Program-made: the position numbers and the translations under genes
Notes under the pieces: model-generated
What the model was told of the DNA's origin: nothing
Databases searched by the model: none
What the model saw: the letters and a program-made list of their open reading frames with translations, nothing else
Shown: piece by piece, positions 1 through 8,959 of the stretch
How the letters are laid out: each line of letters opens with the position of its first letter
Position numbering within the stretch: the first letter of the stretch is position 1
Source of the DNA: Streptomyces sp. NBC_00258
GTDB taxonomy: Bacteria > Actinomycetota > Actinomycetes > Streptomycetales > Streptomycetaceae
Direction: 5' to 3'
DNA: 64,000 bases
NCBI RefSeq assembly: GCF_036182465.1
Contig: NZ_CP108081.1
Location: forward strand, 5,828,001-5,892,000

Positions 1-1
1 C

Positions 2-2212
2 GAACAGGCCCTGGTGTGGGGCCCGGACGACCGGCTCCGCCTGGTCCGCACGGCCCGCGAGTTGCTCGCGCCCTCGCCGCAGCACCCGTCCCCGACGGGC
101 CTCGGCCCGACGGTCGCGGAGGCCACGTCGGGCATGTCCCCCGGCCGGATCCAGGAGATCCTCACGGCGGCGGGGCTGCCCACGACGCACGACGCGGTGT
201 CGGCGGTGGCGTCCCTGACCGCCCTCTTCACCGACCGTGCCCGGATGGCGGACCTGCTCGCCACGGCCGCGCCCGACTCCCTGGACGTCCTGTCCCGGCT
301 GGTCTGGGGCCCGCCCTACGGCCAGGTGACCGCCGATCCCGCCTCGCGTCTGCGCTGGCTCCTGGACCGCGGTCTGCTCCTGCCGACGGCGCCCGGCACG
401 GTCGTACTGCCCCGCGAGGTCGCCCTCCATCTCAGGGCGGGCCGCGCCCATCGCGACACCGCGCCCCTGCCGCCGGCGGTCGAGCCCGCCGCCACGCACC
501 GTCCACAGGTTGTGGACACGTCGGCGGCCGGCCAGGCGTACACCGCGCTCGCGACCGTCGAGGAACTGCTGAAGGACTGGGACGAGGGCGGCCCGACCGT
601 CCTGCGCGCGGGCGGCCTGAGCGTACGGGACCTCAAGCGCACCGCCGTGGCCCTGGACGTCTCGGAACCGGTCGCCGCGTTCTGGATCGAACTCGCCTAC
701 GCGGCAGGCCTGTTGGCGTCGGACGGCGAGGCCGACGAGCGCTACGCGGCGACCCCCGCGTACGACGAATGGCTGGAGCTCCCGTCGGCCGAGCGCTGGA
801 CGCGGCTGGCCACGGCCTGGCTGTCCGCCACCCGCACGGCGGGCGTGATCGGCGGCCGGGACACCAAGGAGCGCACGCTGTCCGCGCTGGGCCCGGGCCT
901 CGACCGCTCGGCCGCCCCGGAGGTCCGCCACCGCGTCCTGACACTCCTCGCCGCACTCCCCGAGGGCGCCTCCGCGTCCCCCGACTCCCTCGTCGCCCGC
1001 CTCCACTGGGAGCGCGCGCTGCGCGGGGCCGCCTCCTCGGACGATCTGCGGGCCCGGCTCGCCCGGTGGACGCTGTCCGAGGCCGAGTCACTGGGGATCA
1101 CCGGGCGGGGGGCGCTGTCGGCGCACGGGCGGGCGCTGATCGGGGCGGAATCGAGCTCACCCGCCCCGGAGACGGACTCAGGACCGGGCGACAAACTCCC
1201 CGTCCACCACCACAGGCATCACCCCGCGCCCCCTCCGCAGCCCCGCTCGCCCGCCGAGCTGGCCTCCGCCGCCTCCCGCGCCGGCCGCCTGCTCGCGCCC
1301 CTGCTCCCCGAGCCCCTCGACCACGTCCTCCTCCAGGCGGACCTGACGGCGGTGGCTCCGGGCCCGCTGCAACGCCCGCTGGCGGACACGCTGGACGTCC
1401 TCGCGGACGTGGAGTCGAAGGGCGGGGCGACGGTGTACCGCTTCACACCGGGCTCCGTCCGCCGGGCGCTGGACGCGGGCCGCTCGGCCTCGGACCTGCA
1501 CACGTTCCTCTCCGAGCACTCCCGTACGCCGGTTCCGCAGCCGCTCACCTACCTGATCGACGACGTGGCGCGCAGACACGGCCACCTGCGGATCGGCTCG
1601 GCTTCGGCGTACGTCCGCTGCGACGACGACGCCCTGCTGAACGAGATCATCGCCGACAAGCGCTCCCAGGGGCTGCGCCTGCGCCGCCTCGCGCCCACGG
1701 TGCTGGCCGCGCAGGCCGACCCGGCGACACTGCTCGAAGGACTGCGTTCGATGGGCTTCGCACCGGCCGCCGAGTCGGCCGAGGGCGACGTACTGATCAC
1801 CCGCGCGCACGCCCATCGCACGCCCCCGCGCACGGCGCCCGAGCCGGTCCCGGACGGTCCGCCGTCCCCCGACACCACCCTGCTGGGCGCCGCGATCCGG
1901 GCCATCCGCGCGGGCGACCTGGCCTCCACGACCCCGCACAAGCCCACCGCCGCCGCTCCCGGCCGCAACGGCACGCTTCCCCGCACCACCTCCGCCGAGA
2001 CCCTCGCCACCATGCAGGCCGCCGTCCTCACCGGCGACACCCTCTGGATCGGCTACGTCAACGCCGAGGGCTCCGCCAGCCAGCGCGTCATCGCCCCGAT
2101 CAAGGTGGAGGGCGGCTTCGTCACGGCGTACGACCACACCGCGGACGAGGTCCGTACGTACCCACTGCACCGCGTGACGGGCGTCGCGGAGCTGGCGGAC
2201 GAACAGGCCTGA
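2..2212 (+). CDS. Helicase_C_3 / WYL-like domain protein (5' end outside window)
   Basis: The reading frame is open from the first bases of the window, so the gene starts upstream; a GTG at 14 is only an internal candidate. Roughly nt 1315-1800 encode the XPB/Ssl2-associated fold (Helicase_C_3 type), which includes LTYLIDDVARRHGHLRI and matches the N-terminal part of the XPB helicase encoded at 4515-6158 (LLVDIAETMDRYGRLTL). The last 70 residues (nt about 2000-2200) look like a WYL-type ligand or nucleic-acid sensing domain (TLWIGYVNAEGSASQRVIAP). No Walker motifs are visible in the part seen. The long N-terminal half is helical and of unknown role. Probably a DNA-binding or regulatory partner of the nearby helicase; that role is inference. 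Confidence 0.8.
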   Translation, partial: EQALVWGPDDRLRLVRTARELLAPSPQHPSPTGLGPTVAEATSGMSPGRIQEILTAAGLPTTHDAVSAVASLTALFTDRARMADLLATAAPDSLDVLSRLVWGPPYGQVTADPASRLRWLLDRGLLLPTAPGTVVLPREVALHLRAGRAHRDTAPLPPAVEPAATHRPQVVDTSAAGQAYTALATVEELLKDWDEGGPTVLRAGGLSVRDLKRTAVALDVSEPVAAFWIELAYAAGLLASDGEADERYAATPAYDEWLELPSAERWTRLATAWLSATRTAGVIGGRDTKERTLSALGPGLDRSAAPEVRHRVLTLLAALPEGASASPDSLVARLHWERALRGAASSDDLRARLARWTLSEAESLGITGRGALSAHGRALIGAESSSPAPETDSGPGDKLPVHHHRHHPAPPPQPRSPAELASAASRAGRLLAPLLPEPLDHVLLQADLTAVAPGPLQRPLADTLDVLADVESKGGATVYRFTPGSVRRALDAGRSASDLHTFLSEHSRTPVPQPLTYLIDDVARRHGHLRIGSASAYVRCDDDALLNEIIADKRSQGLRLRRLAPTVLAAQADPATLLEGLRSMGFAPAAESAEGDVLITRAHAHRTPPRTAPEPVPDGPPSPDTTLLGAAIRAIRAGDLASTTPHKPTAAAPGRNGTLPRTTSAETLATMQAAVLTGDTLWIGYVNAEGSASQRVIAPIKVEGGFVTAYDHTADEVRTYPLHRVTGVAELADEQA

Positions 2213-2427
2213 GGCGGCCCGGCCAGAAACCGCACCCCACCCCCCGGCCGACGGTCCGCCCCGCCTCACTCGTCCGGGTGTACGCGGCGGTTCATGCACG
2301 CCACGCCGGACGCTTCCCACCCATGAGGGACCTTCGGGGACCTCCCGCATCGCGGCGCGAGTCGTGGGGCAGCCACTGGACGTCCTGATCGGGCACCGGC
2401 CTGATCACACAACCAGGAGGTAGTCCC

Positions 2428-2544
2428 ATGCGCACTGCTCGCCGTGTCGCCACCGTTCTGATCGGTACCGCCGCGCTGCTCGGCGCACTCGCGTCACAGG
2501 CCGCGGCGATCGGTATCGATCTCGGCGGGGGCCTGACCCTCTGA
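2428..2544 (+). CDS. 38-residue secreted peptide
   Basis: A very short reading frame starting ATG at 2428, preceded by a strong ribosome binding site (AGGAGG, 2415-2420). The product has the form of a signal peptide: basic MRTARR, a hydrophobic core (VATVLIGTAALLGALA) and an Ala-x-Ala type site (QAAA), which would leave a mature tail of only about ten residues (IGIDLGGGLTL). A perfect hairpin follows at 2575-2603. I do not recognise a family. The RBS, signal peptide and terminator support a real gene; function unknown. A second small secreted protein gene lies immediately downstream. Confidence 0.65.
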   Translation: MRTARRVATVLIGTAALLGALASQAAAIGIDLGGGLTL

Positions 2545-2574
2545 GGCCGCCCCCGCACGCCCACGACGCCCCGC

Positions 2575-2603
2575 GGGCCGGACTCGGCATCCGAGTCCGG
2601 CCC
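2575..2603 (+). terminator. Hairpin terminator after the 38-residue peptide gene
   Basis: Perfect 12-bp stem (GGGCCGGACTCG / CGAGTCCGGCCC) with a five-base loop, 30 bp after the stop codon. It has no U-tract, as is usual for streptomycete terminators. Confidence 0.75.
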
Positions 2604-2661
2604 GTCCCCTCCGAGGGCCCCCACCCCCGCTCAGCAGCGTTCGAAAGGCTTCAGAAACCCC

Positions 2662-2895
2662 ATGCGTTCCACGCTCCGGACCCGCACCGCGACCAGCACC
2701 GCGATCCGTACCGCCGCCACCGCCACGCTCTTCGCCTCGGCCGCGCTCATCGGCGTGCTCGCCCCGCAGGCCGCCGCCGCCCAGCCCGCGCTGCCGCTGC
2801 CCATCCCGGTCGCCGCCGTCGAACCGCTCGTCACCGAGGGGGTCAGCGTCGAGGGACCGCTGGTCAACAACATCACTCTGCCCACGCTGAAGTAG
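2662..2895 (+). CDS. 77-residue secreted protein
   Basis: Starts ATG at 2662 with a weak purine-rich GAAAGG upstream. Residues 1-40 form a long signal peptide with many Thr/Arg residues, a hydrophobic core (ATLFASAALIGVLA) and an AAAAQ cleavage region. The mature part is about 37 residues, rich in Pro and Val, and ends LVNNITLPTLK. No cysteines and no recognisable family. It follows the 38-residue secreted peptide, so the two may be a pair of small exported proteins. Its last 23 bases overlap the 3' end of the convergent YqhA-IstB gene. Confidence 0.7.
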   Translation: MRSTLRTRTATSTAIRTAATATLFASAALIGVLAPQAAAAQPALPLPIPVAAVEPLVTEGVSVEGPLVNNITLPTLK

Positions 2896-4402
2896 CCCGG
2901 CGCATCCGGTAGCTGTCCCCTTCGAGGCGGACGATCTCCGCGTGGTGCGCGAGGCGGTCGACCATCGCGGGGGCGGCGCCGCCGAAGATCTCGTCCCAGC
3001 GGCCGAGCGGGCGGTCGCCGGTCACGATCAGCGAGGCGCGCTCGTAGCGGTGCGCGACGAGCTGGAAGAAGAGATGGGCGGTGTCCGCGTCGAACGGGGT
3101 GTAGCCGACCTCGTCGACGATCAGCAGCGGGTGGGCGTCCAGCGCGGCCAGCTCCTCGGCGAGCCGCCCGGCCGCCCGCGCCCCGGTCAGCCTCGCGGCC
3201 CACTGGGCGGCGGTCGCGAACAGCACCTGGTGTCCCGCCTGGCAGGCCCGCACACCGAGGCCGACGGCGAGATGCGTCTTGCCGGTGCCGGGCGGCCCGA
3301 CGAACACCACGTTCCGCCGCGCGGCGACGAAGTCCAGCTTGCCGAGCCGGGCCAGCACCTCCCGGTCGAAGTCCCGCGGGTGCTCCTCGTCGAACTCCTC
3401 CAGCTGCTTCCGGGAGGGAAAACGGGCGGCACGGATCCGGGTCTCGGCCCCCGTCTCGTAGGAGTCGTAGGAGGACGGATTCCGGTTCTCGTACGAGGAG
3501 GTGTCGCCGTACGAGGAGGAGTTCTCGTACGGGGACGAGGACAGGTACGAGCCCGTCGCCTGGGCCGGGATCGAGACCGGGACCGGGGCCCGCGTGGCCG
3601 CCGTCGAGGTCGAGAACTCCGCCGGGACGGTCGTCGCGCCGGCATGCCCACCGCCGGCTCCGTCCTGCCCCTGCGCCGGCCCGTGCCCCTTGTGCGAGCG
3701 GTCCCCGTGCTCCGCCATCGGCCCCGACATGTACGCCAGGATCGCCGCCGAGGCAATGAAGGCCATGTGGATCACCGTCCCCCACAACAGCGAGTGCTGC
3801 GAGGTGTGGTGCACGTCCACGAACATCTGGAGCAGGTGGACGGAGGAGATGCCCACGATGGCGGTGGCGAGCTTCACCTTCAGGACGTTGGAGTTGACGT
3901 GCGAGAGCCATTCCGGCTGGTCACGGTGGCCCTGGAGACCGATGCGGGAGACGAAGGTCTCGTACCCCCCGACGATCACCATGATCAGCAGGTTCGCGAT
4001 CATGACGACGTCGACCAGCTTCAGCACGGCGAGCATGACGTACGTCTCGTTCGCCTGTCCGGTCACGCACCGGAGGATTAAATTCCACAGCTCGTTGAAG
4101 AACTTGTAGACGTACACGCCCTGCGCGGCCACCAGTCCGAAGTAGAGCGGGGCCTGGAGCCAGCGGGTGGCGAAGAGGGCGTACCCGAGCGTCGTGGACG
4201 GCTGGGACACGACGGGCAGCGGAACAGTCGGCGAGGCCGGCGGAGGCGCGTGCGGCGGGGCATGACTGTGGATGTGACCGGGTGCGGACAACAGTGGCTC
4301 TCCCTGGGCGGTGACCTGGGGCAGTGACCTGCGGGGATCGCCATTCTTCGGGTCCGCGGCCGTAAATCTGAATTCCCACCACTCATTGGAATGAATAGAC
4401 AT
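2873..4402 (-). CDS. YqhA/UPF0114 membrane domain fused to IstB-like AAA+ ATPase
   Basis: A 509-residue two-part protein. Residues about 70-230 match the UPF0114 (E. coli YqhA) family: RWLQAPLYFGL, KLVDVVMIANLLIMVIVGGYE and AIVGISSVHLLQMF are family-typical and give four membrane segments. Residues 231-325 are a low-complexity linker, His/Gly-rich and then Ser/Tyr-rich (repeated SSYEN-like units). Residues 330-509 are an IstB-like (IS21 helper) AAA+ domain: Walker A GPPGTGKT at 369-376, Walker B LLIVDEVGY near 426-434, and the closing LEGDSYRMRR motif of IstB. No istA transposase or terminal repeats are present, and the N-terminal IstB adaptor region is missing. This is therefore not an intact insertion sequence but apparently a domesticated membrane-tethered ATPase. 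Both halves are in one frame with no stop. The ATG lacks a clear RBS, so the exact start is uncertain. Confidence 0.85.
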   Translation of the reverse strand: MSIHSNEWWEFRFTAADPKNGDPRRSLPQVTAQGEPLLSAPGHIHSHAPPHAPPPASPTVPLPVVSQPSTTLGYALFATRWLQAPLYFGLVAAQGVYVYKFFNELWNLILRCVTGQANETYVMLAVLKLVDVVMIANLLIMVIVGGYETFVSRIGLQGHRDQPEWLSHVNSNVLKVKLATAIVGISSVHLLQMFVDVHHTSQHSLLWGTVIHMAFIASAAILAYMSGPMAEHGDRSHKGHGPAQGQDGAGGGHAGATTVPAEFSTSTAATRAPVPVSIPAQATGSYLSSSPYENSSSYGDTSSYENRNPSSYDSYETGAETRIRAARFPSRKQLEEFDEEHPRDFDREVLARLGKLDFVAARRNVVFVGPPGTGKTHLAVGLGVRACQAGHQVLFATAAQWAARLTGARAAGRLAEELAALDAHPLLIVDEVGYTPFDADTAHLFFQLVAHRYERASLIVTGDRPLGRWDEIFGGAAPAMVDRLAHHAEIVRLEGDSYRMRRATSAWAE

Positions 4403-4514
4403 CCAGTAGGACAGGACGGGGCGTCACCCGGTTCGAGGCGTGCGGCGTGGACGATCAGGCACACTGGACGTTTGGCCGTGCACACCGCACAGCTGTGCAG
4501 AAGGGGACGCACGC

Positions 4515-6158
4515 GTGAATGGTCCACTCATCGTCCAGTCCGACAAGACGCTGCTCCTGGAGGTCGACCACGAGCTGGCGGACGAGTGCCGTCGTGCCAT
4601 CGCGCCCTTCGCCGAGCTGGAGCGGGCACCGGAGCACATCCACACGTACCGGCTGACGCCGCTCGGGCTGTGGAACGCGCGTGCGGCCGGGCACGACGCC
4701 GAGCAGGTCGTGGACGCGCTCGTGCAGTACAGCCGTTATCCGGTGCCGCACGCGCTGCTGGTCGACATCGCGGAGACGATGGACCGCTACGGCCGCCTGA
4801 CGCTGAGCAAGGACCCGGCACACGGGCTCGTCCTCACGACCACCGACCGGCCCGTGCTGGAGGAGATCCTCCGCTCGAAGCGGGTCATTCCGCTGGTCGG
4901 CGTCCGGATCGACCCGGACACGGTCGCCGTGCACCCCTCCGAGCGCGGCCAGATCAAGCAGACGCTGCTGAGGCTTGGCTGGCCGGCCGAGGACCTCGCC
5001 GGGTACGTGGACGGCGAGGCGCACCCCATCGAACTGGCCGAGGACGGCTGGGCGCTGCGGCCGTACCAGAAGCAGGCGGTGGAGAACTTCTGGCACGGCG
5101 GTTCAGGGGTGGTCGTACTCCCCTGTGGCGCCGGAAAGACGCTGGTCGGCGCCGGGTCCATGGCCCAGGCGAAGGCCACGACCCTGATCCTCGTCACGAA
5201 CACCGTCTCCGCCCGGCAGTGGAAGCACGAGCTGGTGAAGCGGACCTCGCTGACCGAGGAGGAGATCGGGGAGTACAGCGGTACGAAGAAGGAGATCCGG
5301 CCGGTCACCATCGCGACGTACCAGGTCCTGACGACGAAGCGGAAGGGTGTCTATCCGCACCTGGAGCTGTTCGACTCCCGCGACTGGGGTCTGATCGTCT
5401 ACGACGAGGTGCACCTGCTGCCTGCGCCGGTCTTCAAGTTCACGGCGGACCTGCAGGCGCGTCGGCGGCTCGGTCTGACGGCCACGCTGGTCCGGGAGGA
5501 CGGCCGTGAGTCGGACGTGTTCTCGCTGATCGGCCCGAAGCGGTTCGACGCTCCCTGGAAGGAGATCGAGGCGCAGGGGTACATCGCGCCCGCGGACTGT
5601 GTGGAGGTCCGCGTCAACCTCACGGACGCCGAGCGCCTCGCCTACGCGACCGCCGAGACGGAGGAGAAGTACCGCTTCTGCGCGACGACCGTGACGAAGC
5701 GGAAGGTGACGGAGGCGCTGGTGCGGCGTTTCGCCGGGCAGCAGATCCTCGTCATCGGGCAGTACATCGACCAACTCGACGAGCTGGGCGAGCACTTGGA
5801 CGCGCCTGTCATCAAGGGTGAGACGTCGAACGCGCAGCGCGAGAAGCTCTTCGAGGCGTTTCGGCAGGGCGAGATCAGTGTTCTCGTCGTTTCCAAGGTC
5901 GCGAACTTCTCGATCGACCTGCCGGAGGCGACTGTCGCGATCCAGGTGTCCGGCACGTTCGGGTCCCGCCAGGAGGAGGCGCAGCGGCTCGGGCGGGTGC
6001 TGCGGCCGAAGGCCGACGGGCACCAGGCCCACTTCTACTCGGTGGTGGCCCGGGACACGATCGATCAGGACTTCGCCGCGCATCGGCAGCGGTTCCTGGC
6101 CGAGCAGGGGTATGCGTATCGCATCGTGGATGCGGATGAGTTGCTCGCGGACAGCTGA
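4515..6158 (+). CDS. XPB-type DNA repair helicase
   Basis: A 547-residue SF2 helicase resembling archaeal/bacterial XPB. GTG at 4515 is chosen because AAGGGG lies eight bases upstream and this gives the usual family length; an ATG at 4440 would add an unsupported leader. Residues 1-180 form the N-terminal XPB/Helicase_C_3 region. Next come the Q-like LRPYQKQAVENFW, Walker A (LPCGAGKT), motif II as DEVH in IVYDEVHLLP, and LTATLVRED (motif III). The C-terminal RecA lobe has VSKVANFSIDLPEA and QRLGRVLRPK (motif VI). It would unwind DNA 3'-5' with ATP in repair. It is divergent from the YqhA-IstB gene, with a spacer of about 110 bp. Confidence 0.93.
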   Translation: MNGPLIVQSDKTLLLEVDHELADECRRAIAPFAELERAPEHIHTYRLTPLGLWNARAAGHDAEQVVDALVQYSRYPVPHALLVDIAETMDRYGRLTLSKDPAHGLVLTTTDRPVLEEILRSKRVIPLVGVRIDPDTVAVHPSERGQIKQTLLRLGWPAEDLAGYVDGEAHPIELAEDGWALRPYQKQAVENFWHGGSGVVVLPCGAGKTLVGAGSMAQAKATTLILVTNTVSARQWKHELVKRTSLTEEEIGEYSGTKKEIRPVTIATYQVLTTKRKGVYPHLELFDSRDWGLIVYDEVHLLPAPVFKFTADLQARRRLGLTATLVREDGRESDVFSLIGPKRFDAPWKEIEAQGYIAPADCVEVRVNLTDAERLAYATAETEEKYRFCATTVTKRKVTEALVRRFAGQQILVIGQYIDQLDELGEHLDAPVIKGETSNAQREKLFEAFRQGEISVLVVSKVANFSIDLPEATVAIQVSGTFGSRQEEAQRLGRVLRPKADGHQAHFYSVVARDTIDQDFAAHRQRFLAEQGYAYRIVDADELLADS

Positions 6159-6210
6159 GTGAGGGGTTCGTGGGGAGGGGTTCGGTTCGTCGGGAGGGTG
6201 CGGGTCGGTG

Positions 6211-6240
6211 GGGGCTGGTCGCGCAGTTCCCCGCGCCCCT
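6211..6240 (+). repeat. Dispersed GC-rich repeat, short form (copy 1)
   Basis: Core GGGGCTGGTCGCGCAGTTCC followed by CCGCGCCCCT. It lies in the convergent spacer between the XPB gene and the 62-residue hypothetical. Part of the window-wide repeat family. Confidence 0.85.
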
Positions 6241-6257
6241 GAAGGGCAACGGCGCGC

Positions 6258-6446
6258 TTACCGGCGGCGTACGCCTGCTTCCTCCTCGTATTCGCCGAGG
6301 AGGACCACGCCCATCGCGGCGCTTGCGAAGACCTTGATGGCGCGGAGGGTGTCGCCGAGGCGGTGGCGGTGGCTGCCGTGGAGGGCGGTGGCTCCCGGGG
6401 GTGGGCCGGGACTGACGGGGGCTGGGGTGAAGGTCGCTGTGCTCAT
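6258..6446 (-). CDS. Conserved-looking 62-residue hypothetical protein
   Basis: Begins MSTATFTPAPVSPGPP and ends VLLGEYEEEAGVRRR. It has a Pro-rich start, a basic/His stretch (HGSHRHRLGD) and then a helix (TLRAIKVFASAAMGVVLLGEY) that could be amphipathic or membrane-associated. The ATG at 6446 is taken because residues upstream of it have no coding character. Divergent from the HelD-like gene. Function unknown; it resembles small conserved actinomycete proteins, but I cannot name a family. Confidence 0.6.
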   Translation of the reverse strand: MSTATFTPAPVSPGPPPGATALHGSHRHRLGDTLRAIKVFASAAMGVVLLGEYEEEAGVRRR

Positions 6447-6761
6447 GTATCCATAGTGGAATTTCCCCCCTCCGCTTTCATCGGCCTGTGGACCGAACCT
6501 CCGTCGTCGCCTCGTACGACTCCGGAGTGAGCCGTCCCCCGTAGGGAGGGGGACCGCGTCCCCTAGGGGATGCCGCGATAAATGGTTGGCCCCCGCCACC
6601 CCCTCTCGCCTAAAATCTCCGCTCTTGCCCGCCTCCCTCGCGGAGTGCCGCCGTCCGGACGGAAACCGGTCGGCACACAGCTCAGCCATACGGCGACAGC
6701 CCCGCCATACGGCGATGAGGCACACCCACGCAGCAGGCTCCAGGCCCCGGAGGCATCACCC

Positions 6762-8855
6762 GTGTCCACCCCGCCCGACTCCGCCATGTCGGCCCCCGAT
6801 CCGTCCGACGACCCGCTCTCCCGCGAGCGCACCCACCTCACCCACTCCCGCGCCGCCCTCCGCTCGATGCGCGAGGACGTCGAGTCGCTCGACATCCGGG
6901 ACGTCACCGCGAACTGGGTCAACGCGGAGGTCCTCTCCCGCCAGATCGAGGAGCGCGTCAAGGCCCTCGCGGACCTCTCGCACACCCCGCTCTTCTTCGG
7001 CCGCCTCGACTATCTGCACTCCCCTGGCGCGGACCAGGCGGAGGGCGCGGAGGGCGAGCGCTTCTACATCGGGCGCCGGCACGTGCACGACGCCGACGGG
7101 GACCCGATGGTGATCGACTGGCGTGCCCCGGTGTCCCAGCCCTTCTACCGGGCCTCCAAGAAGAACCCGCTGGACATCGCCCTGCGCCGCCGCTTCGGCT
7201 ACACGGCCGGCGACCTCACCGCGTACGAGGACGAGCACCTCTCCGACCCCGCCGACTCGTCGGGGGACACCACCACCAGCAAGCTGCTCCAGCAGGAGAT
7301 CGAGCGCCCGCGCGTCGGCCCGATGCGCGACATCGTGGCGACGATCCAGCCCGAGCAGGACGAGATCGTACGGTCCGGCCTCGGCGGCTCGGTCTGCGTG
7401 CAGGGCGGTCCGGGCACCGGCAAGACGGCGGTCGGCCTGCACCGGGTCGCCTACCTCCTCTACGCCCACCGCGACCGGCTCGCCCGCACCGGCACCCTGG
7501 TCATCGGGCCGAACGCGTCCTTCCTCCACTACATCGAGCAAGTGCTGCCCGCACTGGGCGAGTTGGAGGTCAAGCAGGCCACGGTCGACGACCTGGTCGC
7601 GCATGTGGAGGTGCGGGGCAGGGACGAGGCGGCGGCCGCGGTCGTCAAGGGCGACGCACGGATGGCCGAGGTGCTGCGCCGGGCCGTCCGCTCGCACGTG
7701 ACCATGCCCACCGAGCCGGTCATGGTGGTCCGCGGCTCACGGCGCTGGCGCGTTCCGGCGTACGAACTCGAAGTCATCGTCCGGGAGTTGCTCGACCGGG
7801 ACCTCCGGTACGGCGCCGCCCGCGAGGCCCTGCCGCAGCGCATCGCGCACGCCGTGCTGGTGCAGATGGAGCGGTCGGGCGAGGCCCCGGACGACCGGGT
7901 GCAGGACGCCGTGGCCCGCAACACCGCGGTGAAGGCGGCGGTGAAGGCTCTCTGGCCGCCGGTCGACCCCGCGAAGCTCGTGCTGCGCCTGCTCTCCGAC
8001 GCCGACTTCCTGGCCATCCACGCGGAGGGCGTCCTCACCGAGGACGAGCAGAAGACGATCCTCTGGGCCAGGCCCGTACGGTCGGTCAAGTCCGCCAAGT
8101 GGGCCGCCGCGGACGCCGTGTTGATCGACGAGGCCACCGACCTCGTACAGCGCACGCACTCCCTCGGCCACGTGGTGCTCGACGAGGCGCAGGACCTCTC
8201 CCCCATGCAGTACCGGGCGGTGGGGCGGCGCTGCACGACCGGTTCGGCGACCGTGCTCGGGGACCTGGCGCAGGGCACGACGCCCTGGGCGACCCGGAGT
8301 TGGGACGAGGCGCTGACCCACCTGGGCAAGGGGGACGCGGTCGTCGAGGAGCTGACGGCCGGATTCCGTGTGCCGACGGACGTCATCACGTACGCGTCCC
8401 GGCTCCTCCCCCACATCGCGCCCGGCCTGACCCCGGTTGCGTCGGTCCGCGAGAACCCGGGCTTCTTCGAGGTACGCCCGGCCACCGCGGACACCGCGGA
8501 CACCGAAGTGGTCGCCGCCTGCGAGGAGTTGCTGCGCAACGAGGGTTCGGTCGGCCTGATCGCGGCCGACGCGCGCGTGCCGCTCCTTGCCGAGGCCCTG
8601 ACGGCGGCCGGGCTCCCCTACCTGGGCCCCGGCGAGGAGACGACCCTCACCACCCGCCTCACCCTGGTCCCGGCCTCGCTCGCCAAGGGCCTGGAGTACG
8701 ACTACGTGGTCCTGGACGAACCCCGGGCCGTGGTCGACGGCGAACCGGACGAACGCACCGGCCTGCGCCGCCTGTACGTCTCCCTGACCCGAGCGGTCTC
8801 GGGCCTGATCGTGACACACGGGGCCCCGCTGCCGCCCCAACTGTCGGAACACTGA
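6762..8855 (+). CDS. helR: HelD/HelR-like RNA polymerase-recycling ATPase (UvrD-fold)
   Basis: 697 residues from GTG 6762, supported by GGAGG at 6749-6753. N-terminal residues 20-90 are a charged helical arm. Then come the HelD-type module (FFGRLDYLHSP, YIGRRHVHDADGDPMVIDWRAPVS, FYRAS), Walker A (GGPGTGKTAV, near residue 214), motif II as LDEAQDLSPMQ (near 474) and SF1 motifs near the C-terminus (KGLEYDYVVLDEP, RLYVSLTRA). HelD-family proteins bind RNA polymerase, clear nucleic acid or trapped polymerase with ATP, and in actinomycetes can confer rifamycin tolerance. The HelR assignment rests on family resemblance. Divergent from the small hypothetical, with about 315 bp of spacer. Confidence 0.88.
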   Translation: MSTPPDSAMSAPDPSDDPLSRERTHLTHSRAALRSMREDVESLDIRDVTANWVNAEVLSRQIEERVKALADLSHTPLFFGRLDYLHSPGADQAEGAEGERFYIGRRHVHDADGDPMVIDWRAPVSQPFYRASKKNPLDIALRRRFGYTAGDLTAYEDEHLSDPADSSGDTTTSKLLQQEIERPRVGPMRDIVATIQPEQDEIVRSGLGGSVCVQGGPGTGKTAVGLHRVAYLLYAHRDRLARTGTLVIGPNASFLHYIEQVLPALGELEVKQATVDDLVAHVEVRGRDEAAAAVVKGDARMAEVLRRAVRSHVTMPTEPVMVVRGSRRWRVPAYELEVIVRELLDRDLRYGAAREALPQRIAHAVLVQMERSGEAPDDRVQDAVARNTAVKAAVKALWPPVDPAKLVLRLLSDADFLAIHAEGVLTEDEQKTILWARPVRSVKSAKWAAADAVLIDEATDLVQRTHSLGHVVLDEAQDLSPMQYRAVGRRCTTGSATVLGDLAQGTTPWATRSWDEALTHLGKGDAVVEELTAGFRVPTDVITYASRLLPHIAPGLTPVASVRENPGFFEVRPATADTADTEVVAACEELLRNEGSVGLIAADARVPLLAEALTAAGLPYLGPGEETTLTTRLTLVPASLAKGLEYDYVVLDEPRAVVDGEPDERTGLRRLYVSLTRAVSGLIVTHGAPLPPQLSEH

Positions 8856-8883
8856 CAGCTCCAGTCCGGAAGCGGCCCGTTTG

Positions 8884-8912
8884 GGGGCGCGGGGAACTGC
8901 GCGACCAGCCCC
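8884..8912 (-). repeat. Dispersed GC-rich repeat, short form (copy 2)
   Basis: Reverse-oriented copy (GGGGGCGCGGGGAACTGCGC then GACCAGCCC) in the convergent spacer between the HelR-like gene and cutC. Confidence 0.85.
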
Positions 8913-8959
8913 CACGCACCCGCAGACGCATATCCGCACCCCAGCGGAGCGCCCAGCGC

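Noticed and set aside
2873..4402. An IS21 insertion sequence
   Set aside because: Only an IstB-like domain is present, fused to a membrane domain; no IstA, terminal repeats or target duplication.
6541..6761. A rifamycin-associated element (RAE) upstream of the HelR-like gene
   Set aside because: No clear RAE-type inverted repeat is readable in the spacer; only G/C tracts are seen.
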